The translations under genes and the position numbers were made by a program. A stretch of 64,000 nt of DNA from assembly GCA_964058845.1 (NCBI GenBank), contig CAXKVR010000156.1, forward strand, positions 1-64,000. The letters are read 5' to 3'. Below, one piece after another: positions 25,305-36,168 of this stretch (its first letter is position 1; each line of letters begins with the position of its first letter). The notes beneath the pieces were generated by a model, which was given only the letters and a program-made list of their open reading frames with translations, was not told where the DNA came from and did no database searches. This stretch comes from Carex sylvatica. Taxonomy: Eukaryota > Streptophyta > Magnoliopsida > Poales > Cyperaceae.

Positions 25305-25500
25305 TCAACATTAGATTATTAACAAACTTTATAACATGAATTTACCATTTTAATCTACCAAATCGCAATATGATAACATTCGATTAAAATATAGATCTAA
25401 CATTCAATCTACCATTATTAACAAACTTTATTACATTCGATTAAAACATGAATTTCATATTTGATCTACCAATTATTAATAAACTTTATTGCGATATTGT
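25305..25500. repeat. Imperfect direct repeats in AT-rich sequence
   Basis: The phrase TTAACAAACTTTATTACATT / TTATAACATGAATTT...ATCTACCA recurs about three times with variation. Non-coding, probably a decayed local duplication. Confidence 0.5.
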
Positions 25501-28500
25501 CACTAGTTGTTTTAATCACTCCTTTAATATTTCATGCCAAAGCAGATCGGGCGATCTTGATCTTGACCTAAACTCAAAATTTGAGCTATCTCGGGTGATA
25601 AAAATTCGTTAATTACTCCAAAAAAGTTTGAGACTTTTCTTCTCATTTCTTATGAATGAATTCTCCATTAATTATGTGTTGCAAATGAAGAAAAATATTG
25701 GCAGGATGTGGGAAATACTTGGACGTAATTAACAAGCATTAACTCTTGCAAGAAAAGTCGACAATTTTTTTTAAGAAATATCATAATTGCAATAACAAAA
25801 TGATTTCCATCAAACGGGAATACAAAAAAATCAACCTTTACTGTGGATAACACAATAGTCATCAAGTATGAAATCAAGATAATCATACATTACCATATCC
25901 ATTCTCTCTTAATTACCAATTTCTTAAAACATAATAATGAAAAAAAATTGACGCTTGTGATTACATAGAATCGCTTTTCAAATTAAAAAAAAGCAAACCA
26001 AACGTTACCTTGTCATGGTCATGAAATCCTAGAACTTCTAGATGCAAGTATGAAACGCACTTATCAAAACACATAACAGGTGTCTAAGCACAATCCAGTA
26101 AGTGGTATCCAAAATAATTAACAAAAATGCATTGATTGAACATAGAAGTGCCTTTGGCATATCTTTCCCTTTATACATAACCAGTCACTACATTTTAACT
26201 TATATATTTGTCCCACATCACTAAACTTTTAAATTGCTTATACGTCACCTCATCCAAAATAAAACTATCAGCATGATAAATTGGTCATTTTTTGCTAACA
26301 TAAATGACTTTCTCGTTAGACATTTTACTAATTAATTTCGATGTGTTTTGTTGCTGACCGAATAAACTTTTTTTTTTTTTTCCTGCTTATGTGGGCATGC
26401 ATACCTCTACTTAAAATATGTAGACAGCGGCCTTGGCATTTGATAGTTTTTGAATAAAAAGAAAACAAGGCGATTAAATTGGAACAAATTTAAAGCCGAC
26501 GTTTTTGATGGTGTGAGAGCTATTTAAATAAGAGAGAAAATCTAGTTCTGTGCTGATAGCTGCATGGGTCACAAATATATTTACAGCCATCGACTAAGTC
26601 TAAATATGTAAATATGTAGGGTGTCTATCCATATATAGAGAATTTTTCTGATAATGAACCTAAATTAATTTGATTCTATGATAAAATACAATTTATCCAG
26701 TAACTATATAGACTACTTTCGTGACTCAAATATCTACATCTATTTTGGTCATTCATCCCACTATCTAAAATTTTCATGAGTATGGAACTCGATGAATTTA
26801 CAAAATCAATAAAACGTACAAAAATTCCAGTAAAAGTGAATAATTAAATTCTTGTATCGTGTTACAACCATCTCTCCTAATGAAGAAAATAGTCTCTCAT
26901 AAAGAGAATACAAAAATAATATACGAATTTAGCCAATAATTCAATATTACAACAAGATTAGCAAAATAAATCCATGTTCAAATTAGACTATCCTATACGC
27001 CTCCCATAAATTAACATCATTTCACTAGATGTATATATACCACAAAATTTTCTATTAATTACTGATCTAGCTTCTTGTTTAGAAATCATGGCTAAATGTG
27101 GTCTGTGACATGCTATATATTTAGGGAGCACCTAGCTATCCTCCATAACAATTCCTCATTTATCCCCCACTCATTAACTACTAACTATTTGAGAACCACC
27201 TAATATTTAAAATTTTTTACAACTGACACGCAAGTATTAATCTATAACACATCAAACATTCATATATAACATTCAAAGTATTCATACCTAATATATCAAG
27301 TATTTTAAAAAAAAAACTAGACAAGTTTTTAGAGGTGGATTTTTTTTCTCCGTTCAATCTAATCAATATTTATGACGATCGGTGAGAAATTTTGCAATTC
27401 TAAAATCACGAATATTTTCTACATAATTTTATATTTCAAATGAGATCCATGATGACATACTTTCGAGTTTTCTGTTGCACAAATATTAATATCTTGTCAC
27501 GCAAGTATTCATTCATACACGTTGAAGTATTTACATCTAAGACATCAAGTATTCATTCATATAACTCTATTTTTTTTAATTTTTTATATCATTTATTTAG
27601 TATGCAGTGGCCTAATTCATCATTAATAAAGCATTGTTCTTTGCAAAACTCGATACTTCATGAGGAAAGAAAATATAGACATGAAAGGGATTAATTGCAT
27701 TCACATATACAAAATTATTTTGATATGGTCGACAATGATGGATCTGACCCGGTAGAGATGTGCTCTAGTATTCATTCATTTATACAAATTGAAGTATTCA
27801 TCCCGACAGAGGCGTCCTTAATTGGAATGGAGTGACCGATGATCTCCGACAGAATGTTTACTGGAGCGGGAGCAGCAGGTATAGATGAAAAAACCAAGGT
27901 GGAAGTGTAAGAGGGATGTAGCTTATTGTATTTATCATTTCGAGGTGGGAGAGGAAAAGAGCTTATTGATGGAAAAATGAAGACATAGGCGGAGGTGAAA
28001 GAAGAAGATAATGTGAAAGAGAAAAATAGAAGTGGAAGATAAAAGAAAAAAAAGAAAAAAAAATAAAGATATAAATGATAGTCAGTTAAAATGATAAATT
28101 AATTATTTGAAGAATAAATTAGAAATAGATAGATATTATAATTAACCATATATTTAATATACTCTTGGCTGCATCAGTCAATTAAGTTCTAAAAAAAGAC
28201 CTGCTATATATATCTTTCGAAAAATTTAGAAGGACAGAACACCTAGAATGTACATTATTAACTTTTCTTTTTTAAGATAAATCGAAATTTTCAAATGATG
28301 CAATTTTAGCGTCACACGACAAGAAACACGTCTCATATCGTACTGTTGACTTGGCGTTGCAATAATAATGGAGCACAAAATTGCACCTCCACTGACCACC
28401 GTCAATGTCCAGATTAAGGAAAAGTCGTGCTTTTTAAAAAGAAGCGTTTAATTGTTCACAACTAATTATTTATAATTTATTTATAAAAAAACTGTTATTT

Positions 28501-28620
28501 GACTTATGTGAATTCTGTAAAATTTTAATTTTATACTGTAATCTCATATAATAAATCATATATAAAACACACTTTAAAATTATAACATCCAGCAGGACCA
28601 CTTTGTGTAATTACAATTTG
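25500..28620. other. AT-rich gene desert
   Basis: No gene, RNA or clearly bounded element is recognised. AGTATTCATTCATA-like phrases recur between about 27240 and 27800. A purine-rich stretch lies at 27880-28060. Short frames in this stretch have no recognisable domain. Confidence 0.45.
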
Positions 28621-28624
28621 CACA

Positions 28625-28828
28625 ATTTGTCAAACTAACTGTACTTGCTACGGGATCACTTGGTGTACTTCTCTAACTTACAGTTAATGATAGTTTTAAA
28701 ACTTTCTAGAACATTTTAAAATTGAATTTGTCAAACTAACTGTACTTGCTACGGGATCACTTGGTGTACTTCTCTAACTTACAGTTAATGATAGTTTTAA
28801 AACTTTCTAGAACATTTTAAAACTGAAT
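28625..28828. repeat. 101-bp tandem duplication
   Basis: The unit starting ATTTGTCAAACTAACTGTAC and ending CTAGAACATTTTAAAA is present twice head to tail, offset 101 bp, with only an isolated mismatch near the junction. Non-coding. Confidence 0.9.
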
Positions 28829-28899
28829 CACTTCTCAAACTTGCAGTTTTTACAAATTAACACCGGAAATTATGCACATTTTTTTGAATCAATTTTTTT

Positions 28900-29960
28900 G
28901 AAATTAAAATTCATAATTTTTTTCTTCAATTATTAATATTTATATATGCATTTATATCCTGTAAATTAGCACTACACATACTGTAAAACATACAGATGCA
29001 AACTATATAACTTCAATACTGTAAAATTCTCAAATATAAACTATAAAACTAACATATGCAAACTATAAAAATGTAAAATATAAAACTAAGATAAACACAA
29101 TGCAAACTTCAATATTACAAATTTAAAAGATGTAAACAGTAAAACTAACAGATACAGACTATAAAATATCAACACATCAACTATTCACAACCACATTATT
29201 AAACATTAGTAATTGTTCACAAGCATAAACTGTCACTATTGAAAACATAAGTAGCAAAAACAAACAATAACATTCTAAACACAAATTCATACATTTCGCA
29301 CAAGCATATTATTCAACACACAAAAACTTTTACTTCATAACTCTTTGTTTAGTATTGTTTGGATGAGTTAGAAGCCTCATCACTAGAACAATGCGTTCTT
29401 TAGAAATATTATCCTGCAAAAAAATAAAAATAAATAAGGTAATAAAACTGTGAACTATATCATGTAAAACTGTAAACTATATCCTATAAAATTGTGAACT
29501 ACATACTGTGAACCTTTAAACATCAATAATAATAGATACTGTCAAATAATGCATATATTATATAAAATTGTGAACTATGTCCAGTAAAATAATCTACATA
29601 ACATTTAAACTTTATTCATATATCATATATAATACTGTATAGATCCTGTAAATCTATAAGAAAAATATTGAAAATTTAAATCAGTAAAACTGTTAACTAG
29701 ATCCTGTAAGTATTGCATATATCCTATGAAACTGTTAAACAAATTCAGTAAAATAAAGAAAAGCAATACAATGCATGGCTCATGTAAAATATATGGTATA
29801 TCATGTAAAACTATGAAACATATCCTAAAAAATACTCTATAGTAATTTAAAACCTAACTGACCAATCCTATAAATTAATGTATAGAACCTGTAAACTAAT
29901 TACATGCATCCTGAAAATTTAAATCCGTAAATAACTCACTCAATTTAAATTTCATCTCTT
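28900..29960. repeat. Degenerate CTGTAAA-rich repeat field
   Basis: CTGTAAA, TGTAAAACTGTGAACTA and TATCCTGTAAA-type phrases recur dozens of times at irregular spacing of roughly 15-40 bp. It looks like a decayed minisatellite or an amplified oligonucleotide, not a gene. No long frame on either strand. Confidence 0.6.
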
Positions 29961-29962
29961 TT

Positions 29963-30537
29963 ATTCAATCCAAATCACAAATGATAAAGATCAGAGAAGA
30001 TTCGTCGTGTTCTTCTTTCAAAAGTGAAATCAAATACTGTAAAATAAAATATCGAATCCTGTAAGTTCTTCAATCCAAAAATTTAAAACGGCAACATTAC
30101 AAAAATAATCTATGTAATTTAGAATTCAAATATCAAATTCAAATCAAACATTGAAATAATGTGAGATCCGATATTACTCACACGGCGGAGTTGAGCACGA
30201 TGCCTCGCATGGAGAGGTGACGTCAACAGTTATCGCTGTCAATCCCGAGAACTCGGCGGAGAGAGGGATCGACAAAGAGAGAGACCGTCGCTGCCGCCGA
30301 TACTCTTCAATCCAAATATCAAATGATGAAGATCAGAGATGATTCATCGTGTTCTTCTTTCAAAAGTGAAATCGAATACTCTAAAATAAAATATCAAATC
30401 CTGTAAGTTATTAAATTAGAAAATTCAAATCGATAAAATTATAAAAATGATTTATGTAATTTTGAATTCAAATATCAAATTCAAAATATTAAATTAAAAT
30501 CAGACATTGAGATAACGCGAAATCTATTATTAAACAG
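29963..30537. repeat. Pair of about 200-bp direct repeats around a GC-rich island
   Basis: Copy 1 (about 29963-30180) and copy 2 (about 30305-30537) share TTCAATCCAAAT, then AAGATCAGAGA, CGTGTTCTTCTTTCAAAAGT, ATCCTGTAAGTT and GAATTCAAATATCAAATTCA in the same order, with moderate divergence. The intervening 30181-30304 is strikingly GC-rich (CGGCGGAG, GACGTCAAC, CGCTGCCGCCG) compared with its surroundings. Confidence 0.7.
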
Positions 30538-30539
30538 TA

Positions 30540-31350
30540 ATTAACACAACTGAAATTCAAATCAAACTTCATAAATGATAGATCCGATATTTTAGAATGT
30601 TAGGTTAAGATTGATTCATCAAAAACACAAAATTTAGATACAAAATTAAAAATAAGTATAATTAATTACCAATGAGCTTTTCGTGAAGTTTTTCTTCATG
30701 CCTATACTTGATTATCTTTGACCACAGGTAGCCAGATGTGAAGGCACAGAATTATGTTAACTTGATAGTAGTAAGGTTACTATTTCAATTATTGCTGATT
30801 TAACACAAACAATTAGGTTATCATGGAAAAAGGGATCGAGCGAGCGGCTCTGACCAAATCGTTTGACCACAGCATCGGATCAAATCGCGAATGAACAGAT
30901 CCAATGAACATATGATAGATTGTTCATTCCTCGTGTGAAGATTGTTCATCCCATCCTTTTTTGATTCAACGCGGGATAACAAGTCTAATCGGAGAGTCTG
31001 ATTGGAGAGCGAAAGATAGGAGAAGAAGGGAAAGCTAATTTTGAGAAAAAAATATTTCTATTGTGATTTTATAATTTGTCGAATTGAATAAGAGAAATAA
31101 ATTTTCGTTAAAAGATAATTAGACGGAAGTAAATAAAGTTTGTGGACAAACTGTGGATGAGAACCTTTCTCATTTAAAAATTGAAAAAAAAAGAACTTAC
31201 TGTAGAATAAATTAAAAGTTGCACGAAATTTTTGACTCAACACATGAGTGGAATAAACACATAACAAATGCGTTGCACCAATGGTCGACCCTACCTTTTC
31301 ATGATGGATGCAATTCGGGGTGGGCATGCGTGCTGTACTTATTATATAAT
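30540..31350. other. Intergenic sequence
   Basis: No gene supported. A GC-moderate block at 30830-31020 lies in otherwise AT-rich sequence. The minus-strand frame at 31058-31327 (89 codons) has no motif I recognise. Confidence 0.4.
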
Positions 31351-31353
31351 ATG

Positions 31354-31772
31354 AGGACGGTTTAAATATTTTTATTTTTTGTGTCTCTATTATATATATA
31401 TTTTTTTAAAATTTTAATAATTAAAAATTTAAATTTTAAAATTCAAAATAAAACTATTGGATATGAACTACATCATTTTATCTATGCATGTGTAAAAAAT
31501 TATGGCATTTCAACTTTGTTTTGATTGTCAACTTGAGCTTGTTAAAATGTATACTAATGTGAATAATTTATAGATGTTGATTTTTCAACTTATTGATTCA
31601 TATAAAAGTAAAATCAAAATGTGATAATTTTTTATGGACACAGAGAGAAAATAACATAGATCACATCTAACAATTTTATTTTGACGTTTTAAGTTTTAAA
31701 TTTTGAGTTATTTAAGTTTTTAAAAATGGAGGCATGATGGAGGCACAAAAAATAGAGGCATTTGAACCCTCC
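31354..31772. mobile_element. Foldback MITE, family 1, copy B
   Basis: The left arm begins GGTTTAAATATTTTTATTTT. The right arm ends AAAAAATAGAGGCATTTGAACC. Interior blocks match copy A and half copy C (ATGAACTACATCATTTTATC, GTCAACTTGAGCTTG, GATTCATATAAAAGTAAAATC, GGAGGCATGATGGAGGCAC). A TATAATAT-type sequence lies on both sides, but AT richness prevents a firm target-duplication call. Confidence 0.65.
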
Positions 31773-33621
31773 TCATATAATATATAATAATACTGGAAAT
31801 ATAAAAAATGACCGATCAAATGATAATTAATAAGACTGGCGTAGGCGGTATTTTTATGTGCATATATAGGCAAAAAATTTACTGGTATGATTGTAGTTTG
31901 TTCAATGGTATGCAAAATTTTCTTCAGAAGTAAAAGAAGCCGCTATAAAAGAATTAAGCTCAATCTCCTGCTTACGAAAAACTAGTTAATTTCCAAGCGA
32001 ACTATTGAAGACAGACTACTGGGAGTGGGAATCAAGCTGACAATTACTCAATCATACATAAATTTATTTATATATGGTTTTCAAAATTCAGGAGTAGGAC
32101 AACTGCCTAGCTACTTCCGATTCAATTTGACTCCACAACTAATACATTGATGTGATGTGATGTATTGTAGATCAATGTAATTGTGCCATTTTATTTTCCT
32201 GATCTGATTCGTCCCTTGTTTCTAACTCAAGGAATATTAATTAATTAGATTTTGGTTTCTTGTTATTTATGCTGATAATTAAATCTTCATTAAACCTAGT
32301 CACTAAGCAACTTTTAGTTTTTATATATGTTAAATTATTTAACTTGGAAATAATTGCATCGTTGTATGCTAATATTATAGTTGTAAACAGATTAACAATC
32401 AGTGATCCGATGGATCTGGTTTGCTGTTTGGGATAAACCTTGCATTGTCTCTCAATAAATTAAGAGAGCTGAGCAAGGAGACCAAAAGAAACACTTAATT
32501 AATCTCTAACAGCAAGAATTACCAACGATGTGAACTTTTAATTTGATTATTGTTGCTCTCATCACAAGTTATGCATAATTATGCAAACTACATCGTGCAA
32601 CTGCACGTAAGTTTGTGCACGTTGGTGATAAAAATGATCGATCATAAAGTTATGAAAAAAATTGTAAGGGTTTCTTGTAGGTTTTTTTTTTAATCAGTGC
32701 TGTAGACCTATCGATTTCATTGTAAAATTAATTATAAATTATTTTTACAAATTCAGTAACAAACCACTGGTACCGAGAACAATAAAGACCTAGCTAGCTA
32801 GATTACCAATACAACTACATAACTGTTCTAGCAAAAGTACTAAATTATTACAGCAGGACCAACAAAAATAATAGTTATCCAATATTCCAAAAATAACAAC
32901 TGAAAGTGTTGATTTTATGAATATGAGACAAAGGAGTTTGAATGAGAAAAGTTTTTGTTTCATTATACTATTTTCAAAATAACAACTTAAAGTGGTGATT
33001 TTATGAATCTGAAACAGAAGAGTTTGAATGAGAAAAGTATTTGTTTCATTCTACTATTTTCATGTTACAGTGGGCTATTTATGCTAAAATAAAGTGGAAA
33101 ATAACGGTTGCTTATTGTTGTCTACTTATTCTCTGACCCTATACAAAGTACAAACGGTAACTTACTAAAAATGTACATAAAAATTGAGTTGTTTTTTTTT
33201 TTTATCTATAATTAGTAATTCTCTTTTTATACATCTAAACCCAATAATAAATATCTTAATGAATCTGAGAGTAATCGGATCCGATTATTATTTTTTCTCA
33301 ACAGAATGTACTATCACCAAATTAATCAACAAAACAATTTTAGCAAGAATTAGTCTTGATGCCTATCTCTCCTTGCTGCCAAATTCATACTCAATTATTA
33401 ACTTCGTCAGGAATCTTGCTCTTACCGGTGTTTATACATGTTGATCAGAAAAGCATTACCTAGTCTGCCTGATCTGGCAAAGATTGAACATCACAGAGTA
33501 AAATTAATGTTAATTTAAAATAAGAGTACTTGTCATTTCTAATAACTTTACATTAAAAAAGTAAGTGTTATTATGGATAATCCAAACATAATTCATTTTA
33601 TTCAATTCAAATAATTCAAAG
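31773..33621. other. Intergenic sequence left of the large CACTA element
   Basis: No supportable gene. The frame at 33184-33444 has no recognised domain. It contains an imperfect tandem duplication (32893-33062). Confidence 0.4.
32893..33062. repeat. Imperfect tandem duplication, about 85-bp unit
   Basis: ATAACAACTGAAAGTGTTGA and ATAACAACTTAAAGTGGTGA head two adjacent copies that share GATTTTATGAAT, GAGTTTGAATGAGAAAAGT and TTTGTTTCATT-TACTATTTT, with a handful of substitutions. Confidence 0.8.
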
Positions 33622-33639
33622 TACCACTAGTGAAAAAAC

Positions 33640-34020
33640 TGGAATCAGGATCGGCCTATCTAGATCGGGTATATGAAACAACCGATACTAAAACCTATAT
33701 GGATCGGTTTTATTAACCGATCCTAAAAACTAATCAGATCGGATTTTTTGGTCAACCGATCATAATTTATGCACTTTTAGGATCGGTTTTTTGATAAAAT
33801 CGATCCAGATAGTATTAGGATTGGTTCTAACATACAACCGATCCCAATAGTTCACAAATTAGGATCGGTTGTTTTGCTAAAACCGATCCTAATAATATCT
33901 GGATCAGTTATTATAACCAACCGATCTTAATAGTGGATAAATTAGGATCGGTTCAATAGTTAACCGATCTAGATTGTATTAGGATCAGTTAAATAGTTAA
34001 CAGATCTTAATAGTTAACAT
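33640..34020. repeat. Left subterminal GATCGGTT repeat array of the CACTA element
   Basis: At least ten units of the type GGATCGGTT or AACCGATCC alternate in both orientations every 20-40 bp. In CACTA elements such subterminal units are the binding sites for the TNPA-type protein. Similar units occur at 34740-34940 and in the right subterminal region. Confidence 0.85.
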
Positions 34021-34198
34021 ATTGTAGTTTTTTTTGAAAAGTAATAGATTTTTTTAAGAAACTAGAAAGATATAATTTTTTTTGATTCCATAGAATAAAC
34101 ATATATGAGTTATACAAAATTGCCCGAATCTAGCACATACCGTTGTTTACAAATCTAATCAGATCATAACATTAATAAACGCATAAGGCGAAGGCGAA

Positions 34199-34441
34199 AT
34201 GGCCAAGCGGAGAAAGGCTAACGAAGGAGGAAAGACTTTGAATCCTCCGTCTTCTCAGAGTAAAATCAAGGGAGGAAAGACTCTGAATTCTCCATCTCAG
34301 AGTAAAATCAAGGGTGGAAAGACTTTGAACCCTACATCTCCTCAAAATGAGATTAAAGAAGAAAGAGATATAGCCACAATCCATACCGACTTCCTGGAGT
34401 GCTCAATTTGCTTCAATCTCATGTACCATTTAATCAAGTAA
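34199..34441 (+). pseudogene. Captured SINA-type RING E3 ligase 5' fragment
   Basis: An 80-codon frame starting MAKRRKANEGG. It has three tandem units of the type GGKTLNPPSSQSKIK, then reads IHTDFLECSICFNLMYHLIK. The last part matches the start of the RING finger of plant SINA/SIAH-like ubiquitin ligases (D-L-x-C-x-I-C at the first zinc pair). The frame stops just where AA/GTAATT gives a splice donor, so this looks like a genomic exon copied with its intron border. No downstream zinc-binding residues are seen nearby. It lies inside the CACTA left region, so it is best read as transposon-captured host sequence. Expression is unknown. Confidence 0.55.
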
Positions 34442-34624
34442 TTACTTTTTCAATGTTATTCTCTGAAAATTTAAATCTTTCTTCTTTCAGTTTGCCAAAA
34501 GCTCCATCGAATTTCAAGTTTATTCGGATTATGTCAGAATTTTTTATTTGATATAAGGATTAGGCCCAAATTTTTTATCTAATATAATTTATTAAAATAA
34601 TTTATAAAATAATTTATAAGATAA

Positions 34625-34735
34625 TTTAAGAAATAATTCTTTTTAGTATCAATTTTTAAGAAATAATTCTTTTTAGTATCAATTTTTAAGAAATATTTTT
34701 TTAGTATCAATTTTTGGTAAGTATATTTTTTAAGA
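34625..34735. repeat. Short tandem repeat, about 35-bp unit
   Basis: AAGAAATAATTCTTTTTAGT followed by ATCAATTTTT occurs two and a half to three times head to tail. Confidence 0.75.
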
Positions 34736-35876
34736 AATATACTTTTAGGATTGGTTGTTTATAAAAATCGATCCTGATAGTATCAGGATCGGTTTTTATA
34801 AACAACTGCTTCTGATAGTTCAACTATCAGGATTAGTTTTTAACAAGAACCGATCCTGATAGTTCAACTATGAGGATCAGTTGTTCTAAACAACTGATCC
34901 TGATACTATAAGGATCGATTTTTTATAAACAACCGATCCTAATAGTGCATATGAAAAGTTAATTCAGTCCCATTTTTGTCAGAATCTCGTTTCTCTTCCT
35001 CTATCGCCTCTCTTAATTAGCGCAGCAGCTATTTCGCCTTACATTACTTCAGCTATCTCAGCTCTATTTTTTGAGGTACATTTGATCATCTCTTTTCTCA
35101 AGTTTGCTATTACTAGTAGAGCACCGTTTATTGGCCTTATGATTAATTCAGTTCAAATTAACCCTAAACCCTAAATCCTATATATATACAAGAAGTGAGT
35201 TATGATCCGGTCAGCTCAAAATTTAAACCTTATAGCCTTGATTCAGCTCTTTTGTTGGTTCCACAAGCTTTTAATTATAAGTTTGAATACTTAACATCTT
35301 CTTATTTCAAGTTTTTCTTTATATGTGGAGACTTGGATGCACATGCATATATATATATATGCATATATGCTATATATGAGCTAATATATGAGCTACATAT
35401 GAGTTATTCTTTATATATGGAGATTTTCTTTATAAGTTTGAATACCTCTTCTTATTTCAAGATTTGCATGCACACGCTTTTGAGTTTGCTATATATATGC
35501 TATATGAGCATTTTTTATTTATTTCAAGTTGTAGGATATATAGCATGCATGTTATATACATCTCTTAATTAGGCTTCGATCGATGGTTTAATTTTGTAGA
35601 TTGGCTATTATTGAGATATTTGGTGCAGCGATATATTTTCATCTCACTCGATCCGTCATCCAAAAAAAGTTGTAAGTACAACCCAGAACTCATATTTAAT
35701 TAGTTTTGTGCATTAATATATTTTTTTTTGTAAGAGATGTATTTATATTAGTTAGGTATGTACCTAGAGTACTGTCTTATGAGCCACAACCGCATTATTA
35801 ATTCCTTTAGGTCATGATACCCGTTCAAAATTAATCCATTAGAGATTAATTTTGAATAGTTCCTGTTTTGGGACTG

Positions 35877-36068
35877 CTCTCTGAATACTTTGTCTCATTT
35901 AGGATGTGGCTACATGTTAGTCGTGTTTTAGCATTTAAGAAAATTTCGGCAGCATTTCCCCTTAGTTCCCCGAGATTCGGGAAACTAAGTGGAAATGCTG
36001 CCGAAATTTTCTTAAATGCTAAAACAAGACTAACATGTGACCACTACTGAGACAAAGTATTCGGAGAG
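35877..36068. repeat. 192-bp hairpin ahead of the CACTA transposase
   Basis: CTCTCTGAATACTTTGTCTC on the left is mirrored by GAGACAAAGTATTCGGAGAG on the right. The arms pair over about 95 bp with few mismatches around a centre near 35972 (TTCCCCGAGATTCGGGAA). A second small palindrome (TTCAAAATTAATC / GATTAATTTTGAA) lies just upstream at about 35824-35857. The transposase frame starts about 100 bp downstream at 36169, so the hairpin could be in its leader or promoter. It could itself be a nested foldback, but I saw no target duplication. Confidence 0.8.
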
Positions 36069-36168
36069 TGGGATAGGATGGTAACCCGGTCCCATGTAAG
36101 CCTTCTTGTGAACAGAACTAAGCTCCCAAACCTTGTTCTTAATTAATTGTATTTTATTATAATTGCAG

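Noticed and set aside
28900..29960. Possible CRISPR-like or regularly spaced repeat array
   Set aside because: The CTGTAAA units are short, variable and irregularly spaced, and the window is plant nuclear DNA.
35195..35572. 125-codon frame inside the CACTA element
   Set aside because: It is composed of ATATAT-rich low-complexity sequence (Tyr/Ile/Leu runs), with no match to either CACTA gene.
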